From JAPYWM01 sp964489015 (GTDB lineage: Bacteria > Bacteroidota > Bacteroidia > SpSt-205): a DNA stretch of 45,340 nt. Within the stretch, counting starts at the first letter, position 1. Each line of letters opens with the position of its first letter. Under the pieces are notes generated by a model. The model did not search any database and had not been told where the DNA came from. It saw only the letters and a list, made by a program, of their open reading frames with translations. The stretch is from NCBI GenBank assembly GCA_964489015.1, contig CAZAXD010000015.1, forward strand, positions 1-45,340, written 5' to 3'. The translations under genes and the position numbers were made by a program. Below, in pieces: positions 8,231 through 16,699 of the stretch.

Positions 8231-9136
8231 CTACTCTTTGACGGCTGAAACGTTTTGCGTGGCTCGTTGAGGCAGACCTTCGACTAACGCTTGATAGGAA
8301 TCGGTGCCTGGTTCTAGCGCAGCTGCTTGCCGATACGCCGCATAGGCATAACCGTACAAGCCATTTTGCTCATAAAAGGCACCTAAGAGGGACTGACCCA
8401 AGGCGGTGCTAAGATCCAGGCTTTGCCGAAGCTCTTGCTCTTCCTTACGAAGAGTAGCTGCGCGATCAGCGGGTAACACGCGGAAGCACAAGCGAGTCGA
8501 TTTGACAGCCGCATACCGGCGACTACTAACGCTCCAGTAATAACAGGGCCCCGGCTTCACTTTGGCGGAGAGGTCCAGCGTGATCTCGTGCTGGCTCGCA
8601 TCCACTTCTTGGGTGTGAATCACTTGCCCGCCATCATCGAGGATCTCAATGATATAGCCCTCAGAGCCGGGCTTGCGTTCCCAACTAAGCAGAACGCGAT
8701 CTGCAAAGAAAGCACTCTGGGGAGGGGTTTGTGGGGCAGGCGCCATAGTCGAAGCCGATCGGGTGACAGCGCCCAAGGTACGACCAGTCGCGCGACCTGC
8801 GCCCGAAGCTACCGCCTGATTTAAGACGTAACCCGTATAGCGAGCCGCATAAGGATTTTCATCGGCTTTGGCCCGCTGCGAGAGAAGCTGGCCAATAGTA
8901 TAAGTACCGGGTTCGCGAATCTCGCGGGCCCTGCTACCGGCTACTATGGCTACATACGATTGGGGACCGACTCGTAGCTTTTGCGTCTCGCTTAGCTTCA
9001 TGCCTGCTGCGGCTTTTTTCCAAGCGCCGGCTTCTTCGACCTGGACATCACCGCGCGTGGCCAATATCGTAGCTTGCTGCGCCCATAAGAGGCACCCTAC
9101 TCCTAATAGGAGACCGCTGATTACGTGTATTCGCAT
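8231..9136 (-). CDS. Exported FecR-domain / fibronectin-like / TPR protein
   Basis: With the ATG at 9136 the protein has 301 residues. The signal peptide MRIHVISGLLLGVGCLLWA is followed by Gln. Residues about 22-90 resemble a FecR domain (ATILATRGDVQVEEAGAWKK, then REIREPGTYTIG), as in FecR-like proteins that surround a peptide or sensor partner. A middle section (about 135-220: VLLSWERKPGSEGYIIEIL) looks like a fibronectin type III or Ig-like fold. The C-terminus (about 250-290) carries a TPR-like pair ending in AYRQAAALEPG. A TATTTTG sequence (9141-9147), one base short of a TAnnTTTG box, sits 4 nt upstream and supports this start. It follows the CHASE2 gene by 31 nt, and FecR with CHASE2 is a recurrent bacterial pairing. 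Confidence 0.68.
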   Translation of the reverse strand: MRIHVISGLLLGVGCLLWAQQATILATRGDVQVEEAGAWKKAAAGMKLSETQKLRVGPQSYVAIVAGSRAREIREPGTYTIGQLLSQRAKADENPYAARYTGYVLNQAVASGAGRATGRTLGAVTRSASTMAPAPQTPPQSAFFADRVLLSWERKPGSEGYIIEILDDGGQVIHTQEVDASQHEITLDLSAKVKPGPCYYWSVSSRRYAAVKSTRLCFRVLPADRAATLRKEEQELRQSLDLSTALGQSLLGAFYEQNGLYGYAYAAYRQAAALEPGTDSYQALVEGLPQRATQNVSAVKE

Positions 9137-9140
9137 GTGG

Positions 9141-9147
9141 CAAAATA
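9141..9147 (-). promoter_or_regulatory. Near-consensus -7 box TATTTTG of the FecR/TPR gene
   Basis: TATTTTG fits TAnnTTTG with one base missing between TA and TTTG. It lies 4 nt before the ATG at 9136. The gene may have its own promoter in addition to read-through from the CHASE2 gene. Confidence 0.4.
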
Positions 9148-9167
9148 GCGCAATTATCATTCCAACT

Positions 9168-10265
9168 TCAGCGTCTAGAAGAAGCTGTCCACAAAAGCAC
9201 TTCACCAGCCAAGAGGAGCCCTAGCAGATACCACTCCACCTCTATCCAGTATCCATACGGCCCTAAGATAAAGGTCACTAAAACCGCTGCTCCTCCTAAG
9301 ACAACCTGGCTTGTGCGCACGAGCATCCAGCGCCCTCGTTGGAGTCTATCCACCATCATACCAACTAAAAGCAGGGAAAGCCCTAATGCTGCCCCCAATA
9401 CCCACTTGGGAATTACCTGCCAAAAGCGCCGGGCTATGTACATCGAAGCCATATTCGCATGAATCACCACCCCATACATGTCGGGGGGAACCAACTGGCC
9501 CCATCGAAGCCCCAATGGCGAAAAGAATACGTCTTCTGACACCTGATAAAGAGGGTCTACTAATCCTAAAAAGAGGACTTTACCCCGCACCAGCTCTGGC
9601 GCTACGGTATCTTGTATAACATCCTTACCGCTTAGGTAGTAAAAGAAGTGGATATTGCCGCGATACCGTATCGGAATCACCCCGGAAGGTATCGTTTGAT
9701 AAGCCAATGTAGAATCTACGAGCTTGGCGGCGGCGAGCCCCATCGATGGAATCGTGTCAGAGCCTACGGTGAGATAAGGGATCGTATACCGGATGCAGCG
9801 TCCACCAACGGATTCGTTAAAGAGCAGATTCACGTAAGCGAGCCTTGTACAGTCCTGAAAGTACGAGAGGGAGGCGGGGATCGGCACAGCCTGGGTATGC
9901 AACGTCTGCCCCGCTACATCACCTGCTAGATACAAGGGGACCCGAGTCGCTGTGGTACAGAGAGCAGCCCGCCACGTACTGTCGCTACTCGGCTCCTGTA
10001 GCATTTCAAAGGTCATATCCAAGAGCAGACCTCTTGGTCCCACCGCCGCTAGCCGCTGCAGAAGCTGGGCTAATTCCCCTCGAGACAGATACGCCACATC
10101 TATAAGGACAAAGTGCGTATCTATCCCGCTTAGCGTATGCTGCTGTAACCTATCCGTGAGGCGCCATGGCCAAAAAGGAACCTGAAGCGCTTCCCAGCCT
10201 ACCACGGTACCGACCCCCACAAATACGAAGCGAAAAAGCCACCTGGCCAGCACTTGAATACTCAT
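9168..10265 (-). CDS. CHASE2-domain membrane sensor without an output domain
   Basis: Starting at ATG 10265, which overlaps the pdxJ stop as ATGA, the protein has 365 residues. An N-terminal membrane helix (about 8-27) is followed by an extracytoplasmic CHASE2 domain (about 35-270). Recognisable CHASE2 strands are HFVLIDVAYLSRGELAQLL, GLLLDMTFE, VIPIRYRG, LVRGKVLFLGLVDP and the closing YGVVIHANMASMYI. Three further membrane helices end the protein (about 290-360). CHASE2 sensors normally carry a cyclase, kinase or GGDEF output; here the chain stops after the last helix. It may work with the FecR/TPR protein encoded next. The ligand is unknown. Confidence 0.72.
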   Translation of the reverse strand: MSIQVLARWLFRFVFVGVGTVVGWEALQVPFWPWRLTDRLQQHTLSGIDTHFVLIDVAYLSRGELAQLLQRLAAVGPRGLLLDMTFEMLQEPSSDSTWRAALCTTATRVPLYLAGDVAGQTLHTQAVPIPASLSYFQDCTRLAYVNLLFNESVGGRCIRYTIPYLTVGSDTIPSMGLAAAKLVDSTLAYQTIPSGVIPIRYRGNIHFFYYLSGKDVIQDTVAPELVRGKVLFLGLVDPLYQVSEDVFFSPLGLRWGQLVPPDMYGVVIHANMASMYIARRFWQVIPKWVLGAALGLSLLLVGMMVDRLQRGRWMLVRTSQVVLGGAAVLVTFILGPYGYWIEVEWYLLGLLLAGEVLLWTASSRR

Positions 10266-10978
10266 GGGCGCAAGGCTTGCTGGTAACGGCGGATAGTTTC
10301 CGCTATACCCCAATATAACGCATCAGCGATCAGCGCATGGCCGATCGAAACCTCCGCCAGAAATGGAATTTTTTGAATGAGATAGCGTAAATTAACAAGG
10401 CTCAGGTCGTGACCAGCATGAAGGCGCAAGCCGGCAGCTTGGGCGACCGCAGCCGCTTCTAAATACGGGAGAATAGCCCGCTCAGGTCCCTGGGCAAAAG
10501 CCACCGCATAGGGTCCCGTGTACAACTCGACACAATCTGCCCCAAGTTCACTTGCCGCTTGCACCATTTCGGGCTTAGGATCGACAAACAAACTCACACG
10601 CATCCCGGCAGCTTGAAGTCTAGCTACCACTTCACCTAAAAAGGCCCGATGGGTTAAAGTATCCCAGCCCTGGTTAGACGTCAGCGCGTCCGGCGGGTCA
10701 GGCACGAGGGTAACCTGCGCTGGCCGCACCTGCTCTACTAGCTCCAAAAAGGCAGCAGAGGGATACCCCTCCACGTTTAGCTCTACAGCCAGTGCGCCTC
10801 GCAGGGCATACACATCCGCTGGGCGAATATGGCGGGCATCCGGTCTAGGGTGAACGGTAATGCCATCAGCGCCTAGCTCTTCACATCGAAGGGCAAACAC
10901 CACAACGTCTGGAATGTGACCACCGCGGCTATTACGCAGGAGCGCCACCTTATTGACATTGACGCTGAGGCGGGTCAT
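10262..10978 (-). CDS. pdxJ: Pyridoxine 5'-phosphate synthase PdxJ
   Basis: The 238-residue enzyme condenses 1-deoxy-D-xylulose 5-phosphate with 3-amino-1-hydroxyacetone 1-phosphate to give pyridoxine 5'-phosphate, the last step of DXP-dependent vitamin B6 synthesis. Family motifs are all present: the N-terminal SVNVNKVALLRNSRGG, the catalytic histidine segment GITVHPRPDARHI, the glutamate strand VELNVEGYPS, and LHAGHDLSLVNL near the C-terminus. A start at ATG 10978 gives the standard N-terminus; upstream in-frame codons lie inside the dehydrogenase gene. It overlaps its upstream neighbour (ATGA) and its downstream neighbour (ATGA). Confidence 0.95.
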   Translation of the reverse strand: MTRLSVNVNKVALLRNSRGGHIPDVVVFALRCEELGADGITVHPRPDARHIRPADVYALRGALAVELNVEGYPSAAFLELVEQVRPAQVTLVPDPPDALTSNQGWDTLTHRAFLGEVVARLQAAGMRVSLFVDPKPEMVQAASELGADCVELYTGPYAVAFAQGPERAILPYLEAAAVAQAAGLRLHAGHDLSLVNLRYLIQKIPFLAEVSIGHALIADALYWGIAETIRRYQQALRP

Positions 10979-12183
10979 TCGGGAATATCTGTGAAATCTA
11001 AAGGATAATCGATAATGGCTTTCCAGGGCAGACCATAGCTCGGCAAGCGCTCTAAAAGCGGATCCGGATCGAGCTGCTCGACGTTCCAGACGCCTGGCTT
11101 TTTCCAGAGGCCGCTGAGCATGAGCTCGGCTGCTACCACCGGCGGCACCCCCGCCGTATAAGCCACCGCCTGCGCCTTGCAATCTGCATAAGCCCATTCA
11201 TGCCGGATGTTGGTATACAGGTAAGCCGTGCGAGGCTGCCCCCGATAGACCCCCCGCAACTGGACCCCAATAGATACCCACCCCTTGTAATCAGGCGCCA
11301 AACTCGCCGGGTCCGGTAGAAGCTTTTGTAAAAACTTAATGGGCACGACAGGGTGTCCCTCATAGTCAACCGCATCTATGCGGGTAAGGCCGGCATTCAT
11401 AAGGGCCCGAAGGTGCATGAGGTAATTATCACTGAAGGTCATCCAGAAGCGAGCTCGCTTGATGGTAGGATAGTGCTTGACTAAGGACTCTAACTCCTCG
11501 TGGAAGATGAGGTAGGCCTTACGAACCCCGATCTCTGGGAAGCGTACATCCCGCGAAATAGACATAGCTGGCACCTCGACCAGGCGCCCGTTTTCGTAGT
11601 AGCGCCCTGGCTGGGTGATTTCTCGGAGGTTGATCTCCAAGTTGAAGTTGGTCGCAAAAGGACGGCCGTGATCGCCGCCGTTACAGTCTATGATGTCTAA
11701 GTAATGAATCTCATCGAATAGGTGTTTGGCCGCATAAGCCACAAAGGCATTAGTTACGCCGGGGTCAAACCCTATACCTAGGACTGCCATGATACCCTTT
11801 TCTACGTACCGCTCATGGTATTTCCATTGGTGGCTATACTCGTAGAGTGCCAGATCGGGCGGCTCATACGAGGCCGTGTCTAAATAATCAACGCCTGCCT
11901 CCAGGCAGGCGTCCATGATAGGAAGGTCTTGATAGGGTAAAGCCAGATTCAGCACCAGGGCGGGCTTGTGCTTGCGCAGCAGAGCCACTGTAGCCCCGAC
12001 GTCGTCAGCATCGAGCGCCTCTGGGATGATACGCGCCTGCGGATTGGCCTCAGCCAGCTTCTGACATTTAGAGAGGGTTCGACTCGCTACCACGATCTCT
12101 GGGAAGCGGTCTGGATACTGAGCTAGTTTACAAACCGTTACACTCCCGACGGCACCGGCGCCGATGACGAGTACCTTTGCCAT
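10975..12183 (-). CDS. Saccharopine dehydrogenase-family enzyme, probable carboxynorspermidine/carboxyspermidine dehydrogenase
   Basis: The 402-residue NAD(P)-dependent enzyme starts with the Rossmann loop VLVIGAGAVGSVTV. It continues through GVDYLDTASYEPPD, GIGFDPGVTNAF and IDCNGGDHGRPFATNFN, the pattern of the bacterial Lys1-like group that includes carboxynorspermidine dehydrogenase (CANSDH/CASDH). That enzyme reductively joins aspartate semialdehyde to a diamine in the alternative polyamine pathway common in Bacteroidota. A lysine-pathway saccharopine dehydrogenase is the alternative; length and motifs favour the polyamine group. A TACCTTTG box ends 4 nt before the ATG. It heads the operon with pdxJ, the CHASE2 gene and probably the FecR/TPR gene. 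Confidence 0.78.
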   Translation of the reverse strand: MAKVLVIGAGAVGSVTVCKLAQYPDRFPEIVVASRTLSKCQKLAEANPQARIIPEALDADDVGATVALLRKHKPALVLNLALPYQDLPIMDACLEAGVDYLDTASYEPPDLALYEYSHQWKYHERYVEKGIMAVLGIGFDPGVTNAFVAYAAKHLFDEIHYLDIIDCNGGDHGRPFATNFNLEINLREITQPGRYYENGRLVEVPAMSISRDVRFPEIGVRKAYLIFHEELESLVKHYPTIKRARFWMTFSDNYLMHLRALMNAGLTRIDAVDYEGHPVVPIKFLQKLLPDPASLAPDYKGWVSIGVQLRGVYRGQPRTAYLYTNIRHEWAYADCKAQAVAYTAGVPPVVAAELMLSGLWKKPGVWNVEQLDPDPLLERLPSYGLPWKAIIDYPLDFTDIPE

Positions 12184-12187
12184 GGGG

Positions 12188-12195
12188 CAAAGGTA
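12188..12195 (-). promoter_or_regulatory. -7 promoter box TACCTTTG of the saccharopine/carboxynorspermidine dehydrogenase operon
   Basis: Exact TAnnTTTG match, 4 nt before the ATG at 12183, in the 27-nt gap after sdhB. Confidence 0.8.
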
Positions 12196-12210
12196 CGAAG
12201 GCCACCTTAG

Positions 12211-12978
12211 TTAGGGCTGGTACGGATCGGGCAGTAGGGCCGACCGGATGAATTCACGCTGCAAGGCTGCGATAGCCGTGAGCGGGATCTTTGCCGGGCA
12301 TTCGACAGCACAGGCGCCGGTATTCGTACAGTGGCCAAACCCCTCTAGGTCCATGCGGGCCACCATCTTCATCACGCGGCTGCGACGCTCAACCTGACCT
12401 TGTGGCAATAGAGAGAGGTGAGCGACCTTGGCTGAGGTGAAGAGCATAGCCGAGGCATTCTTACAAGCAGCCACACAAGCCCCACAGCCGATGCAGACGG
12501 CATAATCGATAGCCCGATCGACAATCGGCTTAGCGACAGGCAGACTATTCGCGTCAGGCGCACTACCGGTATTGACAGAAACGTACCCGCCCGCTTGAAT
12601 GATCCGATCGAGAGCAGAGCGATCGACCACTAGGTCACGAATAACTGGGAAGGCTTTCGCGCGGAAGGGTTCGATCGTAATCGTATCCCCATCCTGGAAG
12701 TGGCGCATATAGAGCCGGCAGGTCGTAATGTTAGGTAAAGGGCCATGGGCACGACCATTAATGTATAGACCACAGGAGCCGCAGATACCCTCTCGGCAGT
12801 CATGGTCAAAAGCGACGGGCTCTTTGCCTTCCCGAATCAAGCGCTCATTGAGAATATCCAGCATCTCCAAAAGCGAAGCATCCGGCGAGATGTCATCCAC
12901 TTCGTACACCTCGAAGTGGCCCGCCTCCTGTGCATTCTTCTGTCGCCAGATTTTTAGTGTGAATCGCATAGCGGTCAT
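12211..12978 (-). CDS. sdhB: Succinate dehydrogenase / fumarate reductase iron-sulfur subunit
   Basis: The 255-residue subunit passes electrons from the flavoprotein to the membrane cytochrome of complex II. The [2Fe-2S] ligands are in CREGICGSCG. The C-terminal ferredoxin-like part has CIGCGACVAACKNAS and GHCTNTGACAVECP, which supply the [4Fe-4S] and [3Fe-4S] ligands. Length is usual for Bacteroidota-type SdhB. It starts 3 nt after the sdhA stop and is the last gene of sdhCAB. A second in-frame ATG 9 nt later (MRFTLKIW) is a possible alternative start. Confidence 0.96.
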   Translation of the reverse strand: MTAMRFTLKIWRQKNAQEAGHFEVYEVDDISPDASLLEMLDILNERLIREGKEPVAFDHDCREGICGSCGLYINGRAHGPLPNITTCRLYMRHFQDGDTITIEPFRAKAFPVIRDLVVDRSALDRIIQAGGYVSVNTGSAPDANSLPVAKPIVDRAIDYAVCIGCGACVAACKNASAMLFTSAKVAHLSLLPQGQVERRSRVMKMVARMDLEGFGHCTNTGACAVECPAKIPLTAIAALQREFIRSALLPDPYQP

Positions 12979-12981
12979 GTT

Positions 12982-14961
12982 TTATTTATAGGTGCGGACG
13001 GTCGGTTTGACAAACTCAAAATGAAGCGGTTCTTTGTGTAAGACAGGCGATTGTCCTTCGCCTTGCCATTCCCAAGCGGCCACGTACGCATACGCCTCGT
13101 CATTACGAAGGGCCTCACCTTCTGGCGTTTGATACTCTTCGCGTAGGTGGCAGCCGCATGACTCATTACGATGATAAGCATCGATGATCATGAGCTCACC
13201 TAGCTCAAGGAAATCCGCCACGCGCAGCGCCCTCTCTAAGCTTTGATTGAATTCTTCATTCGTACCGACGACGCGGACCTCCCGCCAGAAAGCTTCGCGC
13301 AAAGCCCGAATATCAGAGAGAGCGGCTTCGAGCCCCGAGGCACTTCGAGCTAAGCCACAGTGAGCCCAAAGAATCTTACCGAGCTCGCGGTGGAATTGGT
13401 CAACCGTTTTGGTCCCTTTGGTAGACAGCAGACGCGTTATACGCGCTTTGGTTTCACGCTCCGCCTCATCAAAGGCAGCCGTTTCGGTAGTCGGTTTGAC
13501 AAAAAGCTGAGTCGCCAAATAGTCTCCTATCGTGTAAGGCAAGATAAAGAAGCCATCCGCCAATCCCTGCATTAGAGCGCTGGCCCCTAGGCGATTGGCC
13601 CCATGGTCGGAGAAGTTCGCTTCTCCAATCGCATAAAGCCCTTCAATGTTAGTCATGAGGTTATAGTCCACCCAGAGGCCACCCATGGTGTAATGAACCG
13701 CCGGGTAGATACGCATAGGCGTTTCCCAGGGGCTCTCGCCCGTGATTTCCTCGTACATCTCAAAGAGGTTGCCATAGCGCTGGTAAATAACCTCACGGCC
13801 CAGGCGTCGGATCGCATCGGAGAAGTCTAAGTAAACAGCTCGACCAGTAGGACCCACCCCATAGCCCATGTCGCAGACCCGCTTCGCTGCGCGGGAGGCA
13901 ATGTCTCGTGGAACGAGGTTTCCAAACGAGGGATACCACTCCTCTAAGTAGTACCAGCGTTCGGCTTCGGGGATCTGAGTAGGTGCACGCTTGTCGCCCG
14001 GCGTGCGCGGTACCCACACGCGCCCATCATTGCGAAGGCTCTCACTCATCAAAGTGAGCTTAGACTGATAATCGCCCGACTGGGGTATACAGGTGGGGTG
14101 AATCTGGACAAAGCTCGGGTTAGCGAAGTAAGCACCGCGGCGGTGTGCGCGCCAAGCCGCTGTAGCGTTAGACATTTTGGCATTCGTGGAGAGGTAATAC
14201 GCGTTGCCGTAACCTCCTGTAGCCAAAACGACCGCATGAGCTGCTACCCGCTGAATCTCACCTGTGACCAAATTGCGAACGATGAGGCCACGGGCGCGTC
14301 CATCTTCCACTACTACGTCTAACACCTCGTAGTTGTGATAGACCTTTACGGTGCCAGCAGCCACCTGACGCTGCATGGCTGTATAAGCTCCTAAGAGCAG
14401 TTGCTGCCCTGTCTGCCCTCGTACGTAAAACGTACGCATAAGCTGAGCCCCACCAAAAGAGCGAGTATCCAGAAGCCCTCCATATTCCCGCGCAAATGGC
14501 ACGCCCAAAGCCACACAGTGATCAATGATTTTTACGCTAACCTCTGCCAGGCGATATACATTAGGCTCACGAGCCCGGAAATCACCACCCTTGATCGTAT
14601 CATAAAATAGGCGCCAGGTACTATCCCCATCGTTGCGGTAGTTTTTAGCGGCATTGATACCGCCCTGGGCCGCGATACTGTGGGCTCGCCGAGGAGAGTT
14701 GTGATAAACAAATACCTTGACTTGATAGCCTAACTCCCCGAGTGAGGCAGCAGCTGACGCCCCAGCCAAGCCCGCCCCTACGACGATAACCTCTAGCTTG
14801 CGCTTATTGTGAGGAGCTACTAAACGCAGATTATCTTTATGACGCGTCCAGCGATCGCGCAAATCCCCAGAGGGTATCTTACTTTGGGTAATAGGCGCGC
14901 CTTCTGTCCAAGTAATTTTAGGCTTTGGCGGCGCTACGACCGACGTTACAGCTTGTGACAT
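12982..14961 (-). CDS. sdhA: Succinate dehydrogenase / fumarate reductase flavoprotein subunit
   Basis: The protein has 659 residues from the ATG at 14961. It oxidises succinate to fumarate at a covalently bound FAD. It has the dinucleotide-binding segment VIVVGAGLAGASAAASL, the histidine that should carry the FAD in RRAHSIAAQGGINAAKNY, the substrate-site segments MGGLWVDYN and GEANFSDHGANRLGASALMQG, and a C-terminal domain with HRNESCGCHLREE. The ATG at 14961 is one nt after the sdhC stop (TGATATG), giving tight coupling. A TTG nine bases further upstream inside sdhC is less likely. The extended N-terminus (about 35 residues before the Rossmann strand) is typical of the long Bacteroidota type. 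Confidence 0.96.
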   Translation of the reverse strand: MSQAVTSVVAPPKPKITWTEGAPITQSKIPSGDLRDRWTRHKDNLRLVAPHNKRKLEVIVVGAGLAGASAAASLGELGYQVKVFVYHNSPRRAHSIAAQGGINAAKNYRNDGDSTWRLFYDTIKGGDFRAREPNVYRLAEVSVKIIDHCVALGVPFAREYGGLLDTRSFGGAQLMRTFYVRGQTGQQLLLGAYTAMQRQVAAGTVKVYHNYEVLDVVVEDGRARGLIVRNLVTGEIQRVAAHAVVLATGGYGNAYYLSTNAKMSNATAAWRAHRRGAYFANPSFVQIHPTCIPQSGDYQSKLTLMSESLRNDGRVWVPRTPGDKRAPTQIPEAERWYYLEEWYPSFGNLVPRDIASRAAKRVCDMGYGVGPTGRAVYLDFSDAIRRLGREVIYQRYGNLFEMYEEITGESPWETPMRIYPAVHYTMGGLWVDYNLMTNIEGLYAIGEANFSDHGANRLGASALMQGLADGFFILPYTIGDYLATQLFVKPTTETAAFDEAERETKARITRLLSTKGTKTVDQFHRELGKILWAHCGLARSASGLEAALSDIRALREAFWREVRVVGTNEEFNQSLERALRVADFLELGELMIIDAYHRNESCGCHLREEYQTPEGEALRNDEAYAYVAAWEWQGEGQSPVLHKEPLHFEFVKPTVRTYK

Positions 14962-14962
14962 A

Positions 14963-15637
14963 TCAGACAAGGTATTTGGTTACAAGGAAGTATATCGGTA
15001 TGATGGCAAAACCAAGCGGGACTAGAAAAGCAAAAATCGCCGAAGTCCACTGGATTAGCTGCCGAACTCGACGATTAACAATCAGACCCAAGGTCTGAAA
15101 ACCACTGTAAAAGCCATGCGCCAAATGAAACGCCAGCAAAATCATGGATACCACATAGAAAGCCGAATACCAGGGATTCTCAAAAGCCATTTTGCAGAGT
15201 TCATACATCGTATAAGAACTTTCCAAGATTCTGGCTTCTACAAAAAAACTTCTCAGATGTACTAAGAGGAAAATAAGAATAACTAGCCCAGTGATAGGCA
15301 TAGTGCGCGAGAAGATACTAGAATTAGCACTGGGCTGATTTTGGGCATACTCTTGGGAGCGTTTACGGCGAGCATCCCAAGCTAAGTACAACCCCTGATA
15401 GATGTGTAAAACAAACCCTAGAAAGAGGAGAATCTCTAGCACTCGAATAAGCGGATTAGTACTCATGAATTCTGCATAGGCATTGAAGGCAGCGCCGCCA
15501 TCATTGCGCAAAAGCAGGAGATTACCTGCTAAATGCACCACCAGAAAGGTGATTAGAAACAAGCCCGTCAGCGCCATGATGATCTTACGTCCTACGCTGG
15601 AGTGTAGCCAGTTGGATTGGGTCGCTATCGTAGCCAT
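14963..15637 (-). CDS. sdhC: Succinate dehydrogenase cytochrome b subunit
   Basis: The 224-residue membrane anchor of complex II is the single large cytochrome b of the B. subtilis / Wolinella type, with five predicted helices. Histidines suited to bind two b-type hemes occur in VVHLAGNLLLL, FVLHIYQGLYLAW, LLVHLRSFF and FHLAHGFYSGF. This type couples menaquinone chemistry to succinate-fumarate interconversion, so the complex could work in either direction. The ATG at 15637 is preceded by TACTTTTG with a 4-nt gap. It is the first gene of sdhC-sdhA-sdhB. Confidence 0.92.
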   Translation of the reverse strand: MATIATQSNWLHSSVGRKIIMALTGLFLITFLVVHLAGNLLLLRNDGGAAFNAYAEFMSTNPLIRVLEILLFLGFVLHIYQGLYLAWDARRKRSQEYAQNQPSANSSIFSRTMPITGLVILIFLLVHLRSFFVEARILESSYTMYELCKMAFENPWYSAFYVVSMILLAFHLAHGFYSGFQTLGLIVNRRVRQLIQWTSAIFAFLVPLGFAIIPIYFLVTKYLV

Positions 15638-15641
15638 AGCA

Positions 15642-15649
15642 CAAAAGTA
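15642..15649 (-). promoter_or_regulatory. -7 promoter box TACTTTTG of sdhCAB
   Basis: Exact TAnnTTTG match ending 4 nt before the sdhC ATG, in the 36-nt gap after ribD. Confidence 0.8.
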
Positions 15650-15673
15650 AAACTAAAAGATGGATGCGGACGA

Positions 15674-16690
15674 TCAGTTAATAAGCGGGCGACGATAGAA
15701 ACGGAGGATTTCGGCGGGGGCTAGACGATAGGTTCGCCAGGGCAAGCGGGGCGGATAGGGTGCCCAGACGGGCTGACTAGGCGAGACGTGCGCCTTCTCA
15801 TAGCGGGTGAGGATATGAATCTCATCGTAAAGGGCAGCACCTAAGAACGTTTCAAGCACCTGAGCACCGCCTTCGATGAGGATAGAGCCTACCTGATGTT
15901 GCTCATAGAGATGCGCCAGGGTTTCGCGCAGGGGATATAGAGGAACGAAAAGAGGGGCAGCGGAGGCATATAAGCCCTTGGCGGGCTCTCCCCGCCGAGG
16001 ATCGTAAAAGACGATAGGCTTTGGGTTATCACCGGGGTAGTACCGGGTGGAAAGTAGGGGCTTATCTAGCTGCCAGGTAGCATAACCCACTGCAATATGG
16101 CTATGCTTAGCTCGGAGGCGATGTCCCCAAACCTTTGCCCAAAAGGTAGAGATGGGATAGCGTGGCGATAGCCGACTACCCAATATAGGGGGCTGATGAG
16201 GCTGCTTAAGCTGGGCCCATTTGAGGGTAATGTAAGGACGATGCTCTGTAAGGTTGACAAGAAAATGGCGTAAAAGACGCTGATAAGGATGGGGATCAGG
16301 GGCTACGGTAACCGTTAGACCAGCCGCCGCAAGCTGACGCAGACCCGCTCCCGCCACTTTGGGATTAGGGTCAGGCGTACCTACCACGACTCGGCTCAGG
16401 CCAGCCTCAATAATGGCTGAGGTGCACGGGGGCGTTTTGCCATAGTAGCAGCAGGGCTCTAAGGTTACATATAGAGTCGCTCCGTGAATGAGGTTAGAAT
16501 CAGGAACTGCGCGCAAAGCCTCGATCTCAGCATGAGGCCCTCCGTATCGTCGATGATAGCCCTCCGCTAGAATGCATCCATCCTTTACGAGGAGTGCCCC
16601 AACCGGCGGGTTGGGCTCCACCTTGGCGGGGGAGCCAAGCTGAGCAAGCCAGCGGGCACGCCGTAAGAACCTATCATCAATCTCGTTCAC
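15674..16690 (-). CDS. ribD: Bifunctional riboflavin biosynthesis protein RibD
   Basis: The 338-residue protein deaminates and then reduces the pyrimidine intermediate of riboflavin synthesis. The N-terminal deaminase (about 1-150) has the zinc motif HAEIEALRAV and PCCYYGKTPPC, with the leading segment VEPNPPVGALLV. The C-terminal reductase (about 150-335) has YITLKWAQLKQPHQPP and the GSILIEGGAQVLETFL strand-helix near its end. The GTG start at 16690 comes 9 nt after the upstream repeat/propeller gene, and there is no promoter box, so it is probably expressed from that gene's transcript. Confidence 0.93.
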   Translation of the reverse strand: MNEIDDRFLRRARWLAQLGSPAKVEPNPPVGALLVKDGCILAEGYHRRYGGPHAEIEALRAVPDSNLIHGATLYVTLEPCCYYGKTPPCTSAIIEAGLSRVVVGTPDPNPKVAGAGLRQLAAAGLTVTVAPDPHPYQRLLRHFLVNLTEHRPYITLKWAQLKQPHQPPILGSRLSPRYPISTFWAKVWGHRLRAKHSHIAVGYATWQLDKPLLSTRYYPGDNPKPIVFYDPRRGEPAKGLYASAAPLFVPLYPLRETLAHLYEQHQVGSILIEGGAQVLETFLGAALYDEIHILTRYEKAHVSPSQPVWAPYPPRLPWRTYRLAPAEILRFYRRPLIN

Positions 16691-16699
16691 GGCAGAAGC

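Noticed and set aside
14962..14970. A TTG start for sdhA at 14970
   Set aside because: It would overlap the sdhC stop codon, while an ATG one base after that stop gives a tight, usual junction.
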